Below are positions 35,520 to 45,800 of a stretch of DNA of 64,000 bases, in pieces. Made by a program: the position numbers and the translations under genes. Under the pieces are notes generated by a model. It was given only the letters and a program-made list of their open reading frames with translations, was not told the DNA's origin and made no database searches. The stretch's first letter is position 1. Each line of letters starts with the position of its first letter. The stretch comes from Noviherbaspirillum suwonense (lineage in GTDB: Bacteria > Pseudomonadota > Gammaproteobacteria > Burkholderiales > Burkholderiaceae_D): assembly GCF_900182955.1 (NCBI RefSeq), contig NZ_FXUL01000011.1, forward strand, positions 62,001-126,000, in the 5' to 3' direction.

Positions 35520-36614
35520 ATGCCCGCCAAGCCCGCCGCCACTCTTCGCCTTCCCACCGCCTCGGATGACGCGCCTGCCGTCGCCAGGAAGATCGGCCTG
35601 CGCTACGTCGACGACGGCAAGCCCGGCATCAGCCGCAGGAAAACCGCCGCCGGCTTCCGCTACATCGGGCCGGACGGCAAGCCGGTGCGGGACGAGGACG
35701 AACTCAAGCGCATCCGCGCGCTGGTGATTCCGCCGGCCTGGACCGATGTCTGGATCTGCCCGCTCGCCAACGGCCATATCCAGGCAACCGGCCGCGACGC
35801 CAGGAAGCGCAAGCAGTACCGCTACCACGCACAATGGCGCAGCGTGCGCGACGAATCCAAGTACGAGCGCATGCTGAGCTTCGGCAGCGCGCTGCCGCGC
35901 ATCCGGGCGCAGGTCAATGCGGCGCTGGCCCTGCCCGGCCTGCCGCGCGAAAAAGTGCTGGCGACCGTGGTGGCGCTGCTGCAGGAAACCATGATCCGCA
36001 TCGGCAACGAAGAGTACGCGCGCACCAACAAGTCCTTCGGCCTGACCACGCTGCGCAACCGCCATGTCGAGGTCAGCGGGCGCGAGATCGAATTCCACTT
36101 CCGCGGCAAGAGCGGCGTGATGCACACGATACGGCTGCGCGACCCGAAGCTGGCGCGCATCGTCAAGCGCATCCGCGAGCTGCCTGGACAGGAGCTGTTC
36201 CAGTACGTCGATGACGACGGCGAGCGCCGCAGCATCGACTCGGCGGACGTCAACGACTACCTGCGCACGCTGACCGGCGAGGACTACACCGCGAAGGATT
36301 TCCGCACCTGGTCCGGCACCCTGCTCGCCGCGCTGGAACTGCAGGCGCTGCGGGCCTGCGCGTCGGAAGCCGAGGCGAAGAAGAACATCGTGCTGGCCAT
36401 CACCAATGTCGCGCAGCGGCTGGGCAACACGCCGGCCGTCTGCCGCAAGTGCTATGTGCATCCGGCGGTGCTGGACTGCTACCTGCAGGGCGCGATGCAC
36501 GAGACCTGGGACGCGCTGATGAAATCGGTGAAGGCGGCCGACGATCCGCATGCGCTGAAGGTCGAGGAAATGGCGGTGCTCGCGCTGCTGCAGGCGCGGC
36601 GCGAGGCGGCATAG
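35520..36614 (+). CDS. DNA topoisomerase IB (eukaryotic/poxvirus-like)
   Basis: 364 residues. It relaxes supercoils by transient single-strand cleavage with a 3'-phosphotyrosyl intermediate. N-terminal domain: GLRYVDDGKPGISRRKT and IPPAWTDVWICP. Catalytic domain: LRNRHVEVSGREIEFHFRGK (lysine and arginine side), KDFRTWSGTLLA (catalytic Arg) and active-site Tyr312 in CRKCYVHPAVL. Bacterial TopIB occurs sporadically, often beside other DNA-repair genes, but here it is alone. The start at 35520 is preferred because the frame before it (back to 35466) has no family sequence; neither start has a good ribosome binding site. Confidence 0.93.
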   Translation: MPAKPAATLRLPTASDDAPAVARKIGLRYVDDGKPGISRRKTAAGFRYIGPDGKPVRDEDELKRIRALVIPPAWTDVWICPLANGHIQATGRDARKRKQYRYHAQWRSVRDESKYERMLSFGSALPRIRAQVNAALALPGLPREKVLATVVALLQETMIRIGNEEYARTNKSFGLTTLRNRHVEVSGREIEFHFRGKSGVMHTIRLRDPKLARIVKRIRELPGQELFQYVDDDGERRSIDSADVNDYLRTLTGEDYTAKDFRTWSGTLLAALELQALRACASEAEAKKNIVLAITNVAQRLGNTPAVCRKCYVHPAVLDCYLQGAMHETWDALMKSVKAADDPHALKVEEMAVLALLQARREAA

Positions 36615-36671
36615 GCCGGGGCTTACGGCCCGGTGTGCCGTGCCCGGAATCCGGCGGGCGTCAGGATGGAT

Positions 36672-38042
36672 TCACTGCATCATGAAAGTCTGGTATTCCA
36701 GCCGCTCCATGGTCCGCCCCAGCATCACGAATCCCGCCAGCACCACCGCCAGCAGCGCCAGCGCGAAGCCGTAGCCGTAGAAGGCCGGCCCCATCAGGAT
36801 CGAGAGCTGGGTCAGCGCCACGTTGAGCAGCACGAACGAGCCTGTCAGCGCCAGCACGATGCGGCGCTTGTCGAGGTAGAAGAAGACGTTGAGCACGCCC
36901 AGCAGCACCACCTGCAGGCTGGCGGCGATGACGTCGATATAGAGCAGCGGCAGGTAGAGCGTGGAAATGCCCATCCAGGCCAGGATGCGCTCGCCCAGCA
37001 CGAACACCGCGAGCGACGCGAGCGCCTGTATCTTGACGATCTCGAAGATGCCCAGGCGTATGGTCTCGACCATGCTGTTCCTGTGCTCCTCGATGATTTC
37101 CAGCGAGCCACCCGAGCGCACCGCGTTGTAGAACGCGTCGTAGTACTCGACGAAGTCGGTCTCCATGCGCACCAGAAAGATCGCCATGCCGGGAATGATG
37201 GACAGGTAGGCCAGGAACACCGGCAGGTCGTAGATGACCGATGCACGCAGCGGCCCGATGATGGCCTGGCTGGTGTCGGCGGTGAACCAGAAAATGAACT
37301 TGTCGACCCAGACGCCGAGGTTGTAGAACAGGCCGATCGCGCACAGCGACGGATAGAACATCCTGCGGTCGAAGAACTCGAAGGAGATGAAGCGCTGCGC
37401 CGGGAAGTTGCGCAGGATGAGGGCCATCATGCCGGTCAGGATCAACGCCTGGCCCATCACGAAGCCGGCCATCAGGCCTTCGAGATTCAGGAAGCGCAGC
37501 GCCAGCGCGGCCGCCACCGTGGCGGCGTAACCGACCAGGTACAGCAGCACGATGGCGCGGTACTGCTTCATGCCGGACAGGAAGATGGTGGCGATCCACA
37601 CATTGCTCATCAGGACGAAGGCGGCCAGCAGCAGCAGCCGGTACATCACGCTCTGCTGCGGGAACAGGAACAGCGCGGACAGCACCCCCAGCACGCCGCC
37701 GACCGCCGTGACGGCCAGCGCCACCGCATGGAAATTCGGCAGCACCGTGGCATCGTTCTTCTCGAACAGCCGGTCCGCGGCGAAGCGGGTGAAGGACAGC
37801 TGGAACGGGCCGGTGAAGATCAGCGACACCGCGATCACGTAGGTCACCGACACCTGGAACTGCGTGACCAGCAGGTCGGGCACCACCATCGAATAGCTCA
37901 GTATGCCGATGATCAGGATGCCGACGATGGACAGTATCCACGGGCCGGAACTGATGACGGCCGCATACGAATAGGCCTGCATCAGCGACAGCAGGTTGTC
38001 GCGCTTCAGGATCTTGCGCAGCTCGAAACCGATGCCGGCCAT
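36672..38042 (-). CDS. pelG: Pel polysaccharide inner-membrane transporter PelG
   Basis: 456 residues with about 12 hydrophobic helices. It begins MAGIGFELRKILKRDNL, the characteristic PelG start, and has the flippase-like (MOP/Wzx-type) layout. PelG works with PelF, PelD and PelE in the inner membrane synthase that makes and exports Pel. It is the last gene of the operon and starts one base after the pelF stop. Length agrees with P. aeruginosa PelG (456). Confidence 0.95.
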   Translation of the reverse strand: MAGIGFELRKILKRDNLLSLMQAYSYAAVISSGPWILSIVGILIIGILSYSMVVPDLLVTQFQVSVTYVIAVSLIFTGPFQLSFTRFAADRLFEKNDATVLPNFHAVALAVTAVGGVLGVLSALFLFPQQSVMYRLLLLAAFVLMSNVWIATIFLSGMKQYRAIVLLYLVGYAATVAAALALRFLNLEGLMAGFVMGQALILTGMMALILRNFPAQRFISFEFFDRRMFYPSLCAIGLFYNLGVWVDKFIFWFTADTSQAIIGPLRASVIYDLPVFLAYLSIIPGMAIFLVRMETDFVEYYDAFYNAVRSGGSLEIIEEHRNSMVETIRLGIFEIVKIQALASLAVFVLGERILAWMGISTLYLPLLYIDVIAASLQVVLLGVLNVFFYLDKRRIVLALTGSFVLLNVALTQLSILMGPAFYGYGFALALLAVVLAGFVMLGRTMERLEYQTFMMQ

Positions 38043-38043
38043 G

Positions 38044-39651
38044 TCAGCGCGGCCTCATGCAGCGCGGCGCGGCATCCTGCCCACGGGCCGCGTCGGGCGC
38101 CTGCAGCGCCTCGTCGTACAGCTGCCTGTATTGATTGAACATCAGGTCCTCGGTGTAATAGCGTTCGACGCGGCGGATGCCGGCCTGCTGGGCCGCGTGC
38201 CAGCGTTCATGGTCGGCCAGCAGCGCCACCGCGGCCTCGGCCAGCGCCTGCGGCTCGGCGATGCCGACCACGGCCCCGGCCGCGCCCAGCGCGCTGTCCT
38301 CGCCTTCCATGCCGTGGATCAGCTGGCGGCAGGAGCCGACATCGGTGGACACCGCCGGCACGCCGGCGGCAAAGCCTTCCAGAAGCACCAGCGGCAGCGC
38401 CTCGCTGATGGACGACAGCACCACCAGCCCCACCTGCGGCAGCAGCGCGCCGATCTGCTGGAAGCCGAGGAAGCGCACCTTGTCGCGCAGGCCCAGGCTG
38501 TCGACCAGGTTCATGCATTCGCGCGCATAGTCCGGGTCCTCGTCGGCCGGACCGGCGATCCAGCCCTCGGCTTCGGGCATCAGGCTGACCACCGAGCGCA
38601 TCGCGCGGATGAAGGTCTTCACGTCCTTGATCGGCACCACGCGGCCGATCAGGCACAGCACCGGCGGCGGATTCTGCGGCCGCAGCGCGCGCAATGGCGC
38701 CAGCCGCGCCAGGTTGACGCCGTTGGGGATGTTGCGGGTGCGCGCCGCCGGAGCGCCGTCGCGCAGCTGCCGCTGGCGGTTGGATTCGTAGAGCGCGGTG
38801 ATCTGGTCGGCGCTGTCGTAGCAGAGCATGCCCAGCGCCTCGAAGAAGCGTATCCACAGGTCGCGGAAATAGGACAGCTGCGACGCATCCTTCTCGAACA
38901 CGCCGCGGTTGTCGGCGATCCACTCGCTCTGGAACAGGTCGATCTTGCGTTCCTTGGTATAGATGCCGTGCTCCGACAGCAGCAGCGGACGGCCGCTGCG
39001 CAGCTTCATCATCGCGCCCAGCAGGCCGGCGTAGCCGGTCGACACCGTGTGATAGCAGCGCGCCGGGATCATGGTCTCGGCGATCCGCGACAGCACCCAG
39101 ATCGGCGCATGCATGATGCGCACGGTCCAGAAGTAATCGACGAAGGACGGGTCGGTGCAGAAGCTGCGGTACTGGTCGGTGATGTACTGCCAGGAGGTCT
39201 CGCTGTGCAGGAAGGCGGCCTCGTCCAGCGGCTGGCGGTCGGCCAGCAGCGGCAGCAGCGCCGCCATGCCGGCGGACAGGCTTTCGTTGTCGGGCCGGCT
39301 GCGGTGCGGCGTGCGCAGCGCCTGGTGCAGCTCGGCCATCTGTGTGAAGGCGGCGGCGTCGCCGCGCTGCTTCCTGCGCGCCGGCTTCGCCGCTTTGGCC
39401 TCGTGCAGGTAATGGTCTTCGAAATGCACCACGTTGTCCGGCAGCGCGTAGCGCGCGCCGTCGTAGTCGCTGCGGCGGCTGCCGATGAAGCAGATGCCGA
39501 AGCGGATCTCCGGGAAGGCGCGGATGATCTGGTTGACCCAGCTCGACACGCCGCCGCTGACGAAGGGAAAGGTGCCTTCGAGCAGCAGCATCACGTCGCA
39601 GTCGGCGGCGCGGCGGCGCAGGGTCGGGTCGGTTTGCTCGGTACGGTTCAT
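38044..39651 (-). CDS. pelF: Pel glycosyltransferase PelF
   Basis: 535 residues (P. aeruginosa PelF ~507). It is the soluble GT4-type synthase that polymerises Pel from UDP-activated GalNAc/GlcNAc. LEGTFPFVSGGVSSWVNQII near residue 23 is the PelF acceptor-side signature. The E-x7-E retaining-GT motif lies in SEALPLVLLEGFAAGVPAV, preceded by LLLSEHGIYTKERK and LCLIGRVVPIKDVKTFI. The first ~20 residues are a hydrophilic extension. A 144-base gap with a strong hairpin separates it from pelE. Confidence 0.95.
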   Translation of the reverse strand: MNRTEQTDPTLRRRAADCDVMLLLEGTFPFVSGGVSSWVNQIIRAFPEIRFGICFIGSRRSDYDGARYALPDNVVHFEDHYLHEAKAAKPARRKQRGDAAAFTQMAELHQALRTPHRSRPDNESLSAGMAALLPLLADRQPLDEAAFLHSETSWQYITDQYRSFCTDPSFVDYFWTVRIMHAPIWVLSRIAETMIPARCYHTVSTGYAGLLGAMMKLRSGRPLLLSEHGIYTKERKIDLFQSEWIADNRGVFEKDASQLSYFRDLWIRFFEALGMLCYDSADQITALYESNRQRQLRDGAPAARTRNIPNGVNLARLAPLRALRPQNPPPVLCLIGRVVPIKDVKTFIRAMRSVVSLMPEAEGWIAGPADEDPDYARECMNLVDSLGLRDKVRFLGFQQIGALLPQVGLVVLSSISEALPLVLLEGFAAGVPAVSTDVGSCRQLIHGMEGEDSALGAAGAVVGIAEPQALAEAAVALLADHERWHAAQQAGIRRVERYYTEDLMFNQYRQLYDEALQAPDAARGQDAAPRCMRPR

Positions 39652-39672
39652 CGGTCAGCCACGCAATTGTGC

Positions 39673-39702
39673 GGGGCGCGGCGGGCGAGCGCGCCGCGCC
39701 CC
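39673..39702. promoter_or_regulatory. GC-rich hairpin inside the pel operon, between pelE and pelF
   Basis: GGGGCGCGGCG (39673-39683) pairs perfectly with CGCCGCGCCCC (39692-39702), an 11 bp stem with an 8-base loop. It lies in the only sizeable gap of the operon and has no U-tract. It could cause partial termination, mark an RNA-processing site or shield upstream mRNA. Confidence 0.5.
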
Positions 39703-39795
39703 TGGTCAAGGTCGGTCCGGCATGCAGGCATGCGGGCCCGCAGCCGGCGCAACGCGCCGCACCGGCCGCGCAGGAAGGTTTTCACGGTATCCAGT

Positions 39796-40788
39796 TCATT
39801 TCTCCCAGTACCCGCGCATCGCCCGGACTGCCGGCAATGTCGAGGTCGCCTGCAATTCGCCGAACAGCCGCCGCACGTCGCCGTAGCGGCGCTGCAGGAA
39901 ACGCAGCTCCGCGATATACGGCAGCAGCCGCTCGCGCGCGAAGCCGGTTCGGTGCGCCTGCTCCAGCGCATGCGCGGCAGCGTCCACGTCGGCCGCCTGC
40001 AGCTCCAGCCTGGCCAGCATGAACCACAGCCCGGCGTCGCTGGCGTCATGGCGCTGGGCGTCGCGGACATGCAGCCTGACCTGCTCGCCGGCGAAGCGGC
40101 GCATGTCGCCCTGCACCAGGTCCTGGTAGATCAGTTCGTAGTACAGCTCGGCGATGCGCTTGTGGCCCGCGTAGCGTTCGCCCTCGTCGGCATTGCCGGC
40201 GCCGAGCAGGCGCTGGTTTTCCTGGATGCGCTGCATGATCTGCTTTTCCTTGCCATCCAAAATACCGTAGGCCAGCAGGCGCATGTCGTCCGCCGGGTCC
40301 GACAGCAGCTTGCGCAGCAGCGCGCCGGTCGCATGCGCCGGCGTGTCCTGCAGCGCCACCAGCGCCTTGAGCCGCTGGTCCAGCGGCGCCGCCTGATTGG
40401 CCAGCTGCGCCCGCACCTGGCCGCCGCGAAAGCCGGTGCCCTCATGGTTGCGATGGGTAGTGAAGCGCGGCGGCACGACGCTGGCGTAATCATGGCCGCG
40501 CGACAGCCGGGGCAGCCAGATGCCCAGCGCGAAAGCCACCAGCGTGCAGGACATGCCCAGCACCGGCATGAAGAAGTTATAGGCGAACAGGAAGGCCAGC
40601 ACCCATGCGCGCGGCTCGGCGTAGCGGCGCGGCAGCAGCAGCCGGATCGCCAGCGCGATCAGCACGCTGGCCGCGCCATGCATCGCGAGGAAGCCCAGCA
40701 GCACCGACATGCTCTGGCTTTGCCTGAGCAGCAGCGCCAGCGCCGCCGCTTCCAGCCCGAACGCCGAGAAGGAAAGCTTATAGAGCAC
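39796..40788 (-). CDS. pelE: Pel inner-membrane protein PelE
   Basis: 330 residues. Two or three hydrophobic segments in the first ~110 residues (SVLLGFLAMHGAASVLIALA and AWVLAFLFAYNFFMPVLGMS) are followed by a soluble helical domain with TPR-like repeats (RIAELYYELIYQDLVQGDMRR). PelE joins PelD/PelF/PelG in the synthase complex; its exact role is unknown. Identification rests on operon position and this architecture, since PelE is poorly conserved. Its start overlaps pelD by 11 bases. Confidence 0.88.
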   Translation of the reverse strand: MLYKLSFSAFGLEAAALALLLRQSQSMSVLLGFLAMHGAASVLIALAIRLLLPRRYAEPRAWVLAFLFAYNFFMPVLGMSCTLVAFALGIWLPRLSRGHDYASVVPPRFTTHRNHEGTGFRGGQVRAQLANQAAPLDQRLKALVALQDTPAHATGALLRKLLSDPADDMRLLAYGILDGKEKQIMQRIQENQRLLGAGNADEGERYAGHKRIAELYYELIYQDLVQGDMRRFAGEQVRLHVRDAQRHDASDAGLWFMLARLELQAADVDAAAHALEQAHRTGFARERLLPYIAELRFLQRRYGDVRRLFGELQATSTLPAVRAMRGYWEK

Positions 40789-42244
40789 AGCGTTCCACCA
40801 GCCGCTTCAGGCTTTGCGCCGGCGCGGTCTCGTCCAGCTGCTCGATATGCAGCACCACGTGGCCCGACAGGAAGTCGACCCCGTGCTGCGACATGATGGC
40901 CGACTCGATGCGGCGCAGGTAGCCCTCGACCGCGGCCGTGCCGGCCAGCGGCAGCAGCGTCAGGATGGCCTTGTGCCGCGGCGTGGCAAGCTCCCATGCG
41001 ATGTCGACGCCGCGCCGGGTGCGCCGCACCTGCTCGTAGATATCCAGCGCGACATCGCTGCGCTCGAACACCAGCGCCACCAGCGCCGACTCGATGCCGA
41101 CCTCGGCGCGGATGCGGTGCAGCCGCACCAGGTCCAGCGCCATCTCGGGCGGGCAGTCCGGCACCGCGGTGGTGACTTCGCGTGCGACCGACGCGGCCTG
41201 CACGCCGTCGGCGTAATAGCCGATCAGCACCGACAGCAGCTTCAGCAGGTCGTCGTTGAGCGCGAAGAACGGCAGCTTCTCGACCACCAGCAGGCCGACC
41301 GCCGGGCCGCGCGACGGCATCAGCGGCGCGCAGATCAGGTAGCGGCTGCTGTCGCGCGCCTCCTGCGGCGCGACGTCGCCCTGCACGTGCACGAGGCCGC
41401 CCTGCTCCAGGCTGTAGCGCAGCAGCGGGTCCTGCAGGTCCAGCGGCCCGGGCGTGCCCAGCGCCGCATGCGGGGCCGCCAGCGGCAGGCCGCGCGCGTC
41501 CAGCCCATGGACCGCGGCAATCTCGAGCTGGCAGCTCTGGCCCAGCAGCTTGATGAATTCATCCACGCCGGCCAGCCGGCCGTGGCCGTCGAGGCCGCTG
41601 GCGTCTGACGCGCCGCGCAGCCGCTGCAGCGTCTCGCGCAGCGTCAGCGGCTTGGCCAGCAGGTCCTGCTCCAGCCGCTCGTGCGACAGGCGCAGCAGGA
41701 AGTGGTTCTTGGTCAGCGTGTTGAGGCGTTCGTCCAGGTAGGCATTGACCGCGCGCAGGCGCCGGCTGCGGGCGTTCCAGACATCCGAGAACTGGCCGCA
41801 GACCAGCACCAGCGCCAGCCCGCCCAGGAAATACTGCTCGGGAAAGCTGCGCACCGGGTCCACGGCATTGGTGAACATGTTGGCCAGCGCGAACCAGCCG
41901 ACCAGCATCATCAGCGTGGCGATGATGCCGATGCCGGTGCCGTAGCGCATGGCCAGCAGCGCCGGCGCCAGCCACAGCCACGGAAACTGCGCATGCAGGC
42001 CGAACGGGTCGGACGGGTCCAGCCACACGCCGCAGGCAAGGGCCGCGGCGCAGATCAGGCCCGCTTCCAGCACCGCCCAGGCCCAGTTCGACGTCGCATG
42101 CAGCGTGGCGCCGAGCGCCGTGCCGACGAACGCATCTGCCAGCGGCCTGGCCTGCTGCGCGCGCACGCCGCCGCGCGGGAACAGGCGGCGCAGCAGGGTG
42201 CGGGCGCGCGCGGGCCGGCGCTTCAGCGGAAGCAGGGTCGACAT
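40778..42244 (-). CDS. pelD: c-di-GMP receptor PelD
   Basis: 488 residues. Four N-terminal membrane helices (~35-165), a GAF domain (~220-380) and a degenerate GGDEF domain follow. The inhibitory-site motif RxxD that binds c-di-GMP in P. aeruginosa PelD is present as RGVD, R411-D414 (in TRRGVDIAWEL); the GGDEF signature itself is absent, as expected for a receptor. Binding switches on Pel synthesis after translation. The ATG at 42244 is chosen because it lies eight bases after the pelC stop and starts MSTLLPLKR; the frame upstream overlaps pelC and is not family-like. Confidence 0.94.
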   Translation of the reverse strand: MSTLLPLKRRPARARTLLRRLFPRGGVRAQQARPLADAFVGTALGATLHATSNWAWAVLEAGLICAAALACGVWLDPSDPFGLHAQFPWLWLAPALLAMRYGTGIGIIATLMMLVGWFALANMFTNAVDPVRSFPEQYFLGGLALVLVCGQFSDVWNARSRRLRAVNAYLDERLNTLTKNHFLLRLSHERLEQDLLAKPLTLRETLQRLRGASDASGLDGHGRLAGVDEFIKLLGQSCQLEIAAVHGLDARGLPLAAPHAALGTPGPLDLQDPLLRYSLEQGGLVHVQGDVAPQEARDSSRYLICAPLMPSRGPAVGLLVVEKLPFFALNDDLLKLLSVLIGYYADGVQAASVAREVTTAVPDCPPEMALDLVRLHRIRAEVGIESALVALVFERSDVALDIYEQVRRTRRGVDIAWELATPRHKAILTLLPLAGTAAVEGYLRRIESAIMSQHGVDFLSGHVVLHIEQLDETAPAQSLKRLVERCAL

Positions 42245-42252
42245 GGCCGGTC

Positions 42253-42792
42253 TCAGGAAGCGCTGGCCTGGCCGGCGGCCGGGACGATGGGCGCGAGCAG
42301 CCGGCGCATCAGCTTCTGCGCGACCGCCGACAGCGCCTCGCGGCTCCAGCCGGTGGCGCCGCCGGTGGAGGCCCACAGCACGTCGCCGCTGGCGACATCG
42401 ATCAGCTGCAGCGTGATGCCGGCGGCCGGTTCGCCATCGACGCCGACCTTGTAGCGCCATTCATCAACGCTGCCGGTCAGCGCATAGCGCACGCCGGCGC
42501 CGCGGGCCCAGGCCAGCGCGGCGTCGGCCTGCTTGCGGTCCATCGGCTCGAACAGGGTCTCGGTGGCGACGCTGGCCGGATAGCGCTTGAGCCTGGTCGC
42601 GCCCTGGCTGCGCAGCAGGTTCTCGGCGATGGCTTCGGCGCGCAGGCCGGCCTGCGGCGTCTCGGTATGGTTGGCAAAGGGCAGCACCGCCCACTGCGCG
42701 TTCGGCGCGAGCACGGGCGCGCGGCCCACGTCGACGGTGGAGCAGCCGGCCAGCAGCGCCAGGAGGGTCAGGAGTAGGGTCAGGAGTCGCAT
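42253..42792 (-). CDS. pelC: Pel outer-membrane lipoprotein PelC
   Basis: 179 residues. Lipoprotein signal with lipobox LLAGC, Cys17 being the lipidated residue. The mature domain (WAVLPFANHTETPQAGLRAE, then YALTGSVDEWRYK) is the PelC/CsgG-like alpha-beta fold. In P. aeruginosa PelC forms a 12-membered ring below the PelB pore that guides the cationic polymer out. Located between pelB (48 bases) and pelD (8 bases). Confidence 0.94.
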   Translation of the reverse strand: MRLLTLLLTLLALLAGCSTVDVGRAPVLAPNAQWAVLPFANHTETPQAGLRAEAIAENLLRSQGATRLKRYPASVATETLFEPMDRKQADAALAWARGAGVRYALTGSVDEWRYKVGVDGEPAAGITLQLIDVASGDVLWASTGGATGWSREALSAVAQKLMRRLLAPIVPAAGQASAS

Positions 42793-42840
42793 CGGTGTCA
42801 GGCTCGCAAGGTGATGGAAGTTGAATGAAGGGTTCGTGGT

Positions 42841-45800
42841 TCAGTAATAAAGGTGGTAATCGAGGCCAAGCTCGCGGCTGCCCTGCTCGGCCGACGGATT
42901 GCCGCTGACGCGCTGCCAGCGCATGCGCAGCACGTCGCCGCCGAGCACGCTGCCGGCAACGCCGGCGCGCAGCTGGCGGCCGGCGCCGGTGACGCTGTTG
43001 TGCGTCAGGCCGATCTCGCCATACGGCCGCCAGGCGCGGTGATATCCGTTCTCGGCGCTGGTGCCGGCGCCCAGCAGCAGGCCCCAGGTCTGCGACCCTT
43101 CCGGCAGGAGCCGGGTTATCGCGGGGTCGGCGCCGGCGGGCAGCAGGCCGGCCAGCCGCGCATCCTGCCCGTCCGGGCTGAAGCGGTTGCCCATCACGAA
43201 GCCGCGCAGCGTCAGGTCCGGGTATTCCAGCCGCAGCCGGGTGCCGAGTTCGACCCGCCAGGTCGCGCCGCTGCCCAGCCCGGCGCCGCCCTGCGCGCGG
43301 TAGCGCCGCCAGCCGATGTCGATGCGGCCGTACTCGCGGGTGCTGAATGCATAGGTCGCATTCAGGTCCAGCCCGCTCTGCATGCCGCCCACGCGCAGCA
43401 GCACCGAGTCGGTGCTGACCTGGTTGACGCCTGCCGCCATGCCGATGCGCAGGTCGCGCGCCGGCGCGATCTCCATTTCAAGCTTCAGGCCGTTGCTGCC
43501 GGCCAGCGCCTCGCGCCGCTGCAGCGTAGCCGTCAGGATGCCGTTGTCGAGCCGGCGGCTGACGGCCAGCGCCAGCACGCGGTCGCTGCGCGGCACCGCG
43601 GACAGCAGCGCTTCGTCGTCGCTGTGCTGGCGGCGTTCCGACAGCGTGGCCGACATCTTCAGCCCGGCGCCCAGCGCGACGCTGCCGCGCAGCACGGTGT
43701 CGGTGGCGACCAGTGGCGATTCGCGCACGCTGGCGACGCTGGCCTGCAGCGGCGCCGGATCGGCCGTGCCCAGGCTGACCACGCGCTGGTGCAGCGCCTC
43801 GTCCTGCGGCAGCCGCGCAAGCTGGTCGAAGGCCAGCGTCTGCGCCAGCGCCGGGCGGCCGGCGCGCTCTGCCGCATCGACCCGGTCGACCATCGGCAGC
43901 CAGTCCGGCATGTCGTCGAGCAGCGCGTTCAGGCGGTCGCGGTCGCCGCCCTGCAGCATCAGCGACAGCTCGCCCCACAAGGGCCGCGCCAGCTGGCCGG
44001 CATAGCGGCTGGCCATCCAGGCGCGCGCCAGGTCGCTGGCGTCATTGTTCAGTGCATAGGCCAGCGCCACTTCGCGCGCGCTGGCCGAGAGCCGGGCGTC
44101 ATCGCGCGGGCCGGCCTGCGTGAACAGGTCCTGCGGCCCCGCCGGCGTTCCCGGCGCAGCCGCCGCGGCGCCTGCCGGCGCGGCCTGGTCCGCGGCCAGC
44201 AGCTGCAGCAGCTCGCGGCCGTCGCGCGCCGGCTGCGGCGCATCTGCCGGGCCGGACTGCGCCGCAGCCGGCTCCGGCTGGCCGGTGCGCAGCAGCGCCT
44301 GCATGATGCGCCACGCCGCCTCGCCGCCGGTGAAGGCCGGCGCCAGCGCCGCCAGCCGTTCGCGCATCGCCGCGTACTGCGCCGGCTGCAGCTGGGCCAG
44401 CAGCGCCGGCTTGCGCAGTTCGGTCCAGACATGGCGGCGGATGCGCCAGGCCTGCTCGGGCTGGCTGTTGGCGTCCAGGCATTCGGCATAGCTCATCAGC
44501 CACAGGTAGTCCTGCTTCTTGATGCCGGACTTGCGGAACCAGCGCAGCGCTTCGTCCTGCCGGTTCAGGCTCATCAGCGCGGCCGCATACGGGTCCCACA
44601 GCGCCTCGTTGTCGTTGGCGTCGGCGGCCCATTGCCGCAGGCTGTCCTTCAGCGCGCCGGTGTCGCGCAGCGCCAGCATCACCCAGATTAGCGACGCCCT
44701 GGCCTCGATGCTGGCCGGGTCGATCTGCAGCACCGCGCGCAGGTCGCGGCGGGCGCCGGCCAGGTCTTCGCCGAGCTGCGCCAGGCTGGCGCGCAGCAGC
44801 AGGAAGCCGGTGCGCCCTTCCAGCGCGCGGCGCTGCGCGCCGTCGAGCCGGGCCAGCAGGCCGCGGGCGGCCGCATGGTCGCCCAGCTGCAGGTAGATGC
44901 CCAGCGCTTCCTCGGCCAGCGCCGGGCTGCCGTTGCGCTGGAAGGCATAGAGCGCCAGCGCGGCGGCTTCGCGCGGCCGTTCGGCGCGCCATACCGCGGC
45001 CAGGTTGGCGAGGTCGGCGTCGGACTGCGCATTGGCCGCCAGCAGCGCGCGGTAGCCGCGCTCGGCGCCGGCGTCGTCCTGCAGCAGGCGCGCAAGCTCG
45101 GCATAGTTGCGCCAGTAGAGCACGTCGTCCGGCGCGGCCGCGCCGCGCGCCGCTTCCAGCGCGTCGTAAGCGAAGCGGAATGCGCCCTGGCGATAATGGA
45201 AGTCGGCGATCTTCAGCGCATACGCGGTGCGCGGCCCGTTCTCGCGCTGCAGCTGCAGCGTCGTGGCCAGCGCGTCGGCATCCTGCCCTGCCCGCTCCTG
45301 TATGCCGGCCAGCAGTTCGAGTTCGCGTATCCGCCCGGCGCCTTGCGCCAGGCCGCGCTGCGCCAGCCGTCCCTTCAGCAGCGCGATGGCCTCGCCCGGC
45401 GCGCCGGACGCTTCATGCAGCGCCAGCAGCCGGTTCAGCCATTGCTGGCTGCCGGGCGCGGCCGCGAGCTTGTGCTCCAGCGCCAGCCGCAATACAGCCT
45501 GGTCGACCAGGCTGTCGGACAGGCGCAGGGTGGCGTCCCATGCGGCCTCGCTGCCGGTCATCTGCGCATAGGCCAGCCACTGCGCCAGCGCATCCTGCGG
45601 CGCGCCGGCCCACTCGCTGACCTCGGCCAGCCGCTTGCGCCAGGCGGTGGACTGCGGCTGCTGCTGCACTGCCGACTGGGCGACGCGGCGGGCGTCGGTC
45701 AGGTTGCGGTTGGCGAGGAAGATCTGGTAGCCCATGCTGTAGGCCTCCTCGTCGAACGGCAGCGCCGGGCCGCCCGCCGGCACGGCCGCGCTGGCAAGCT

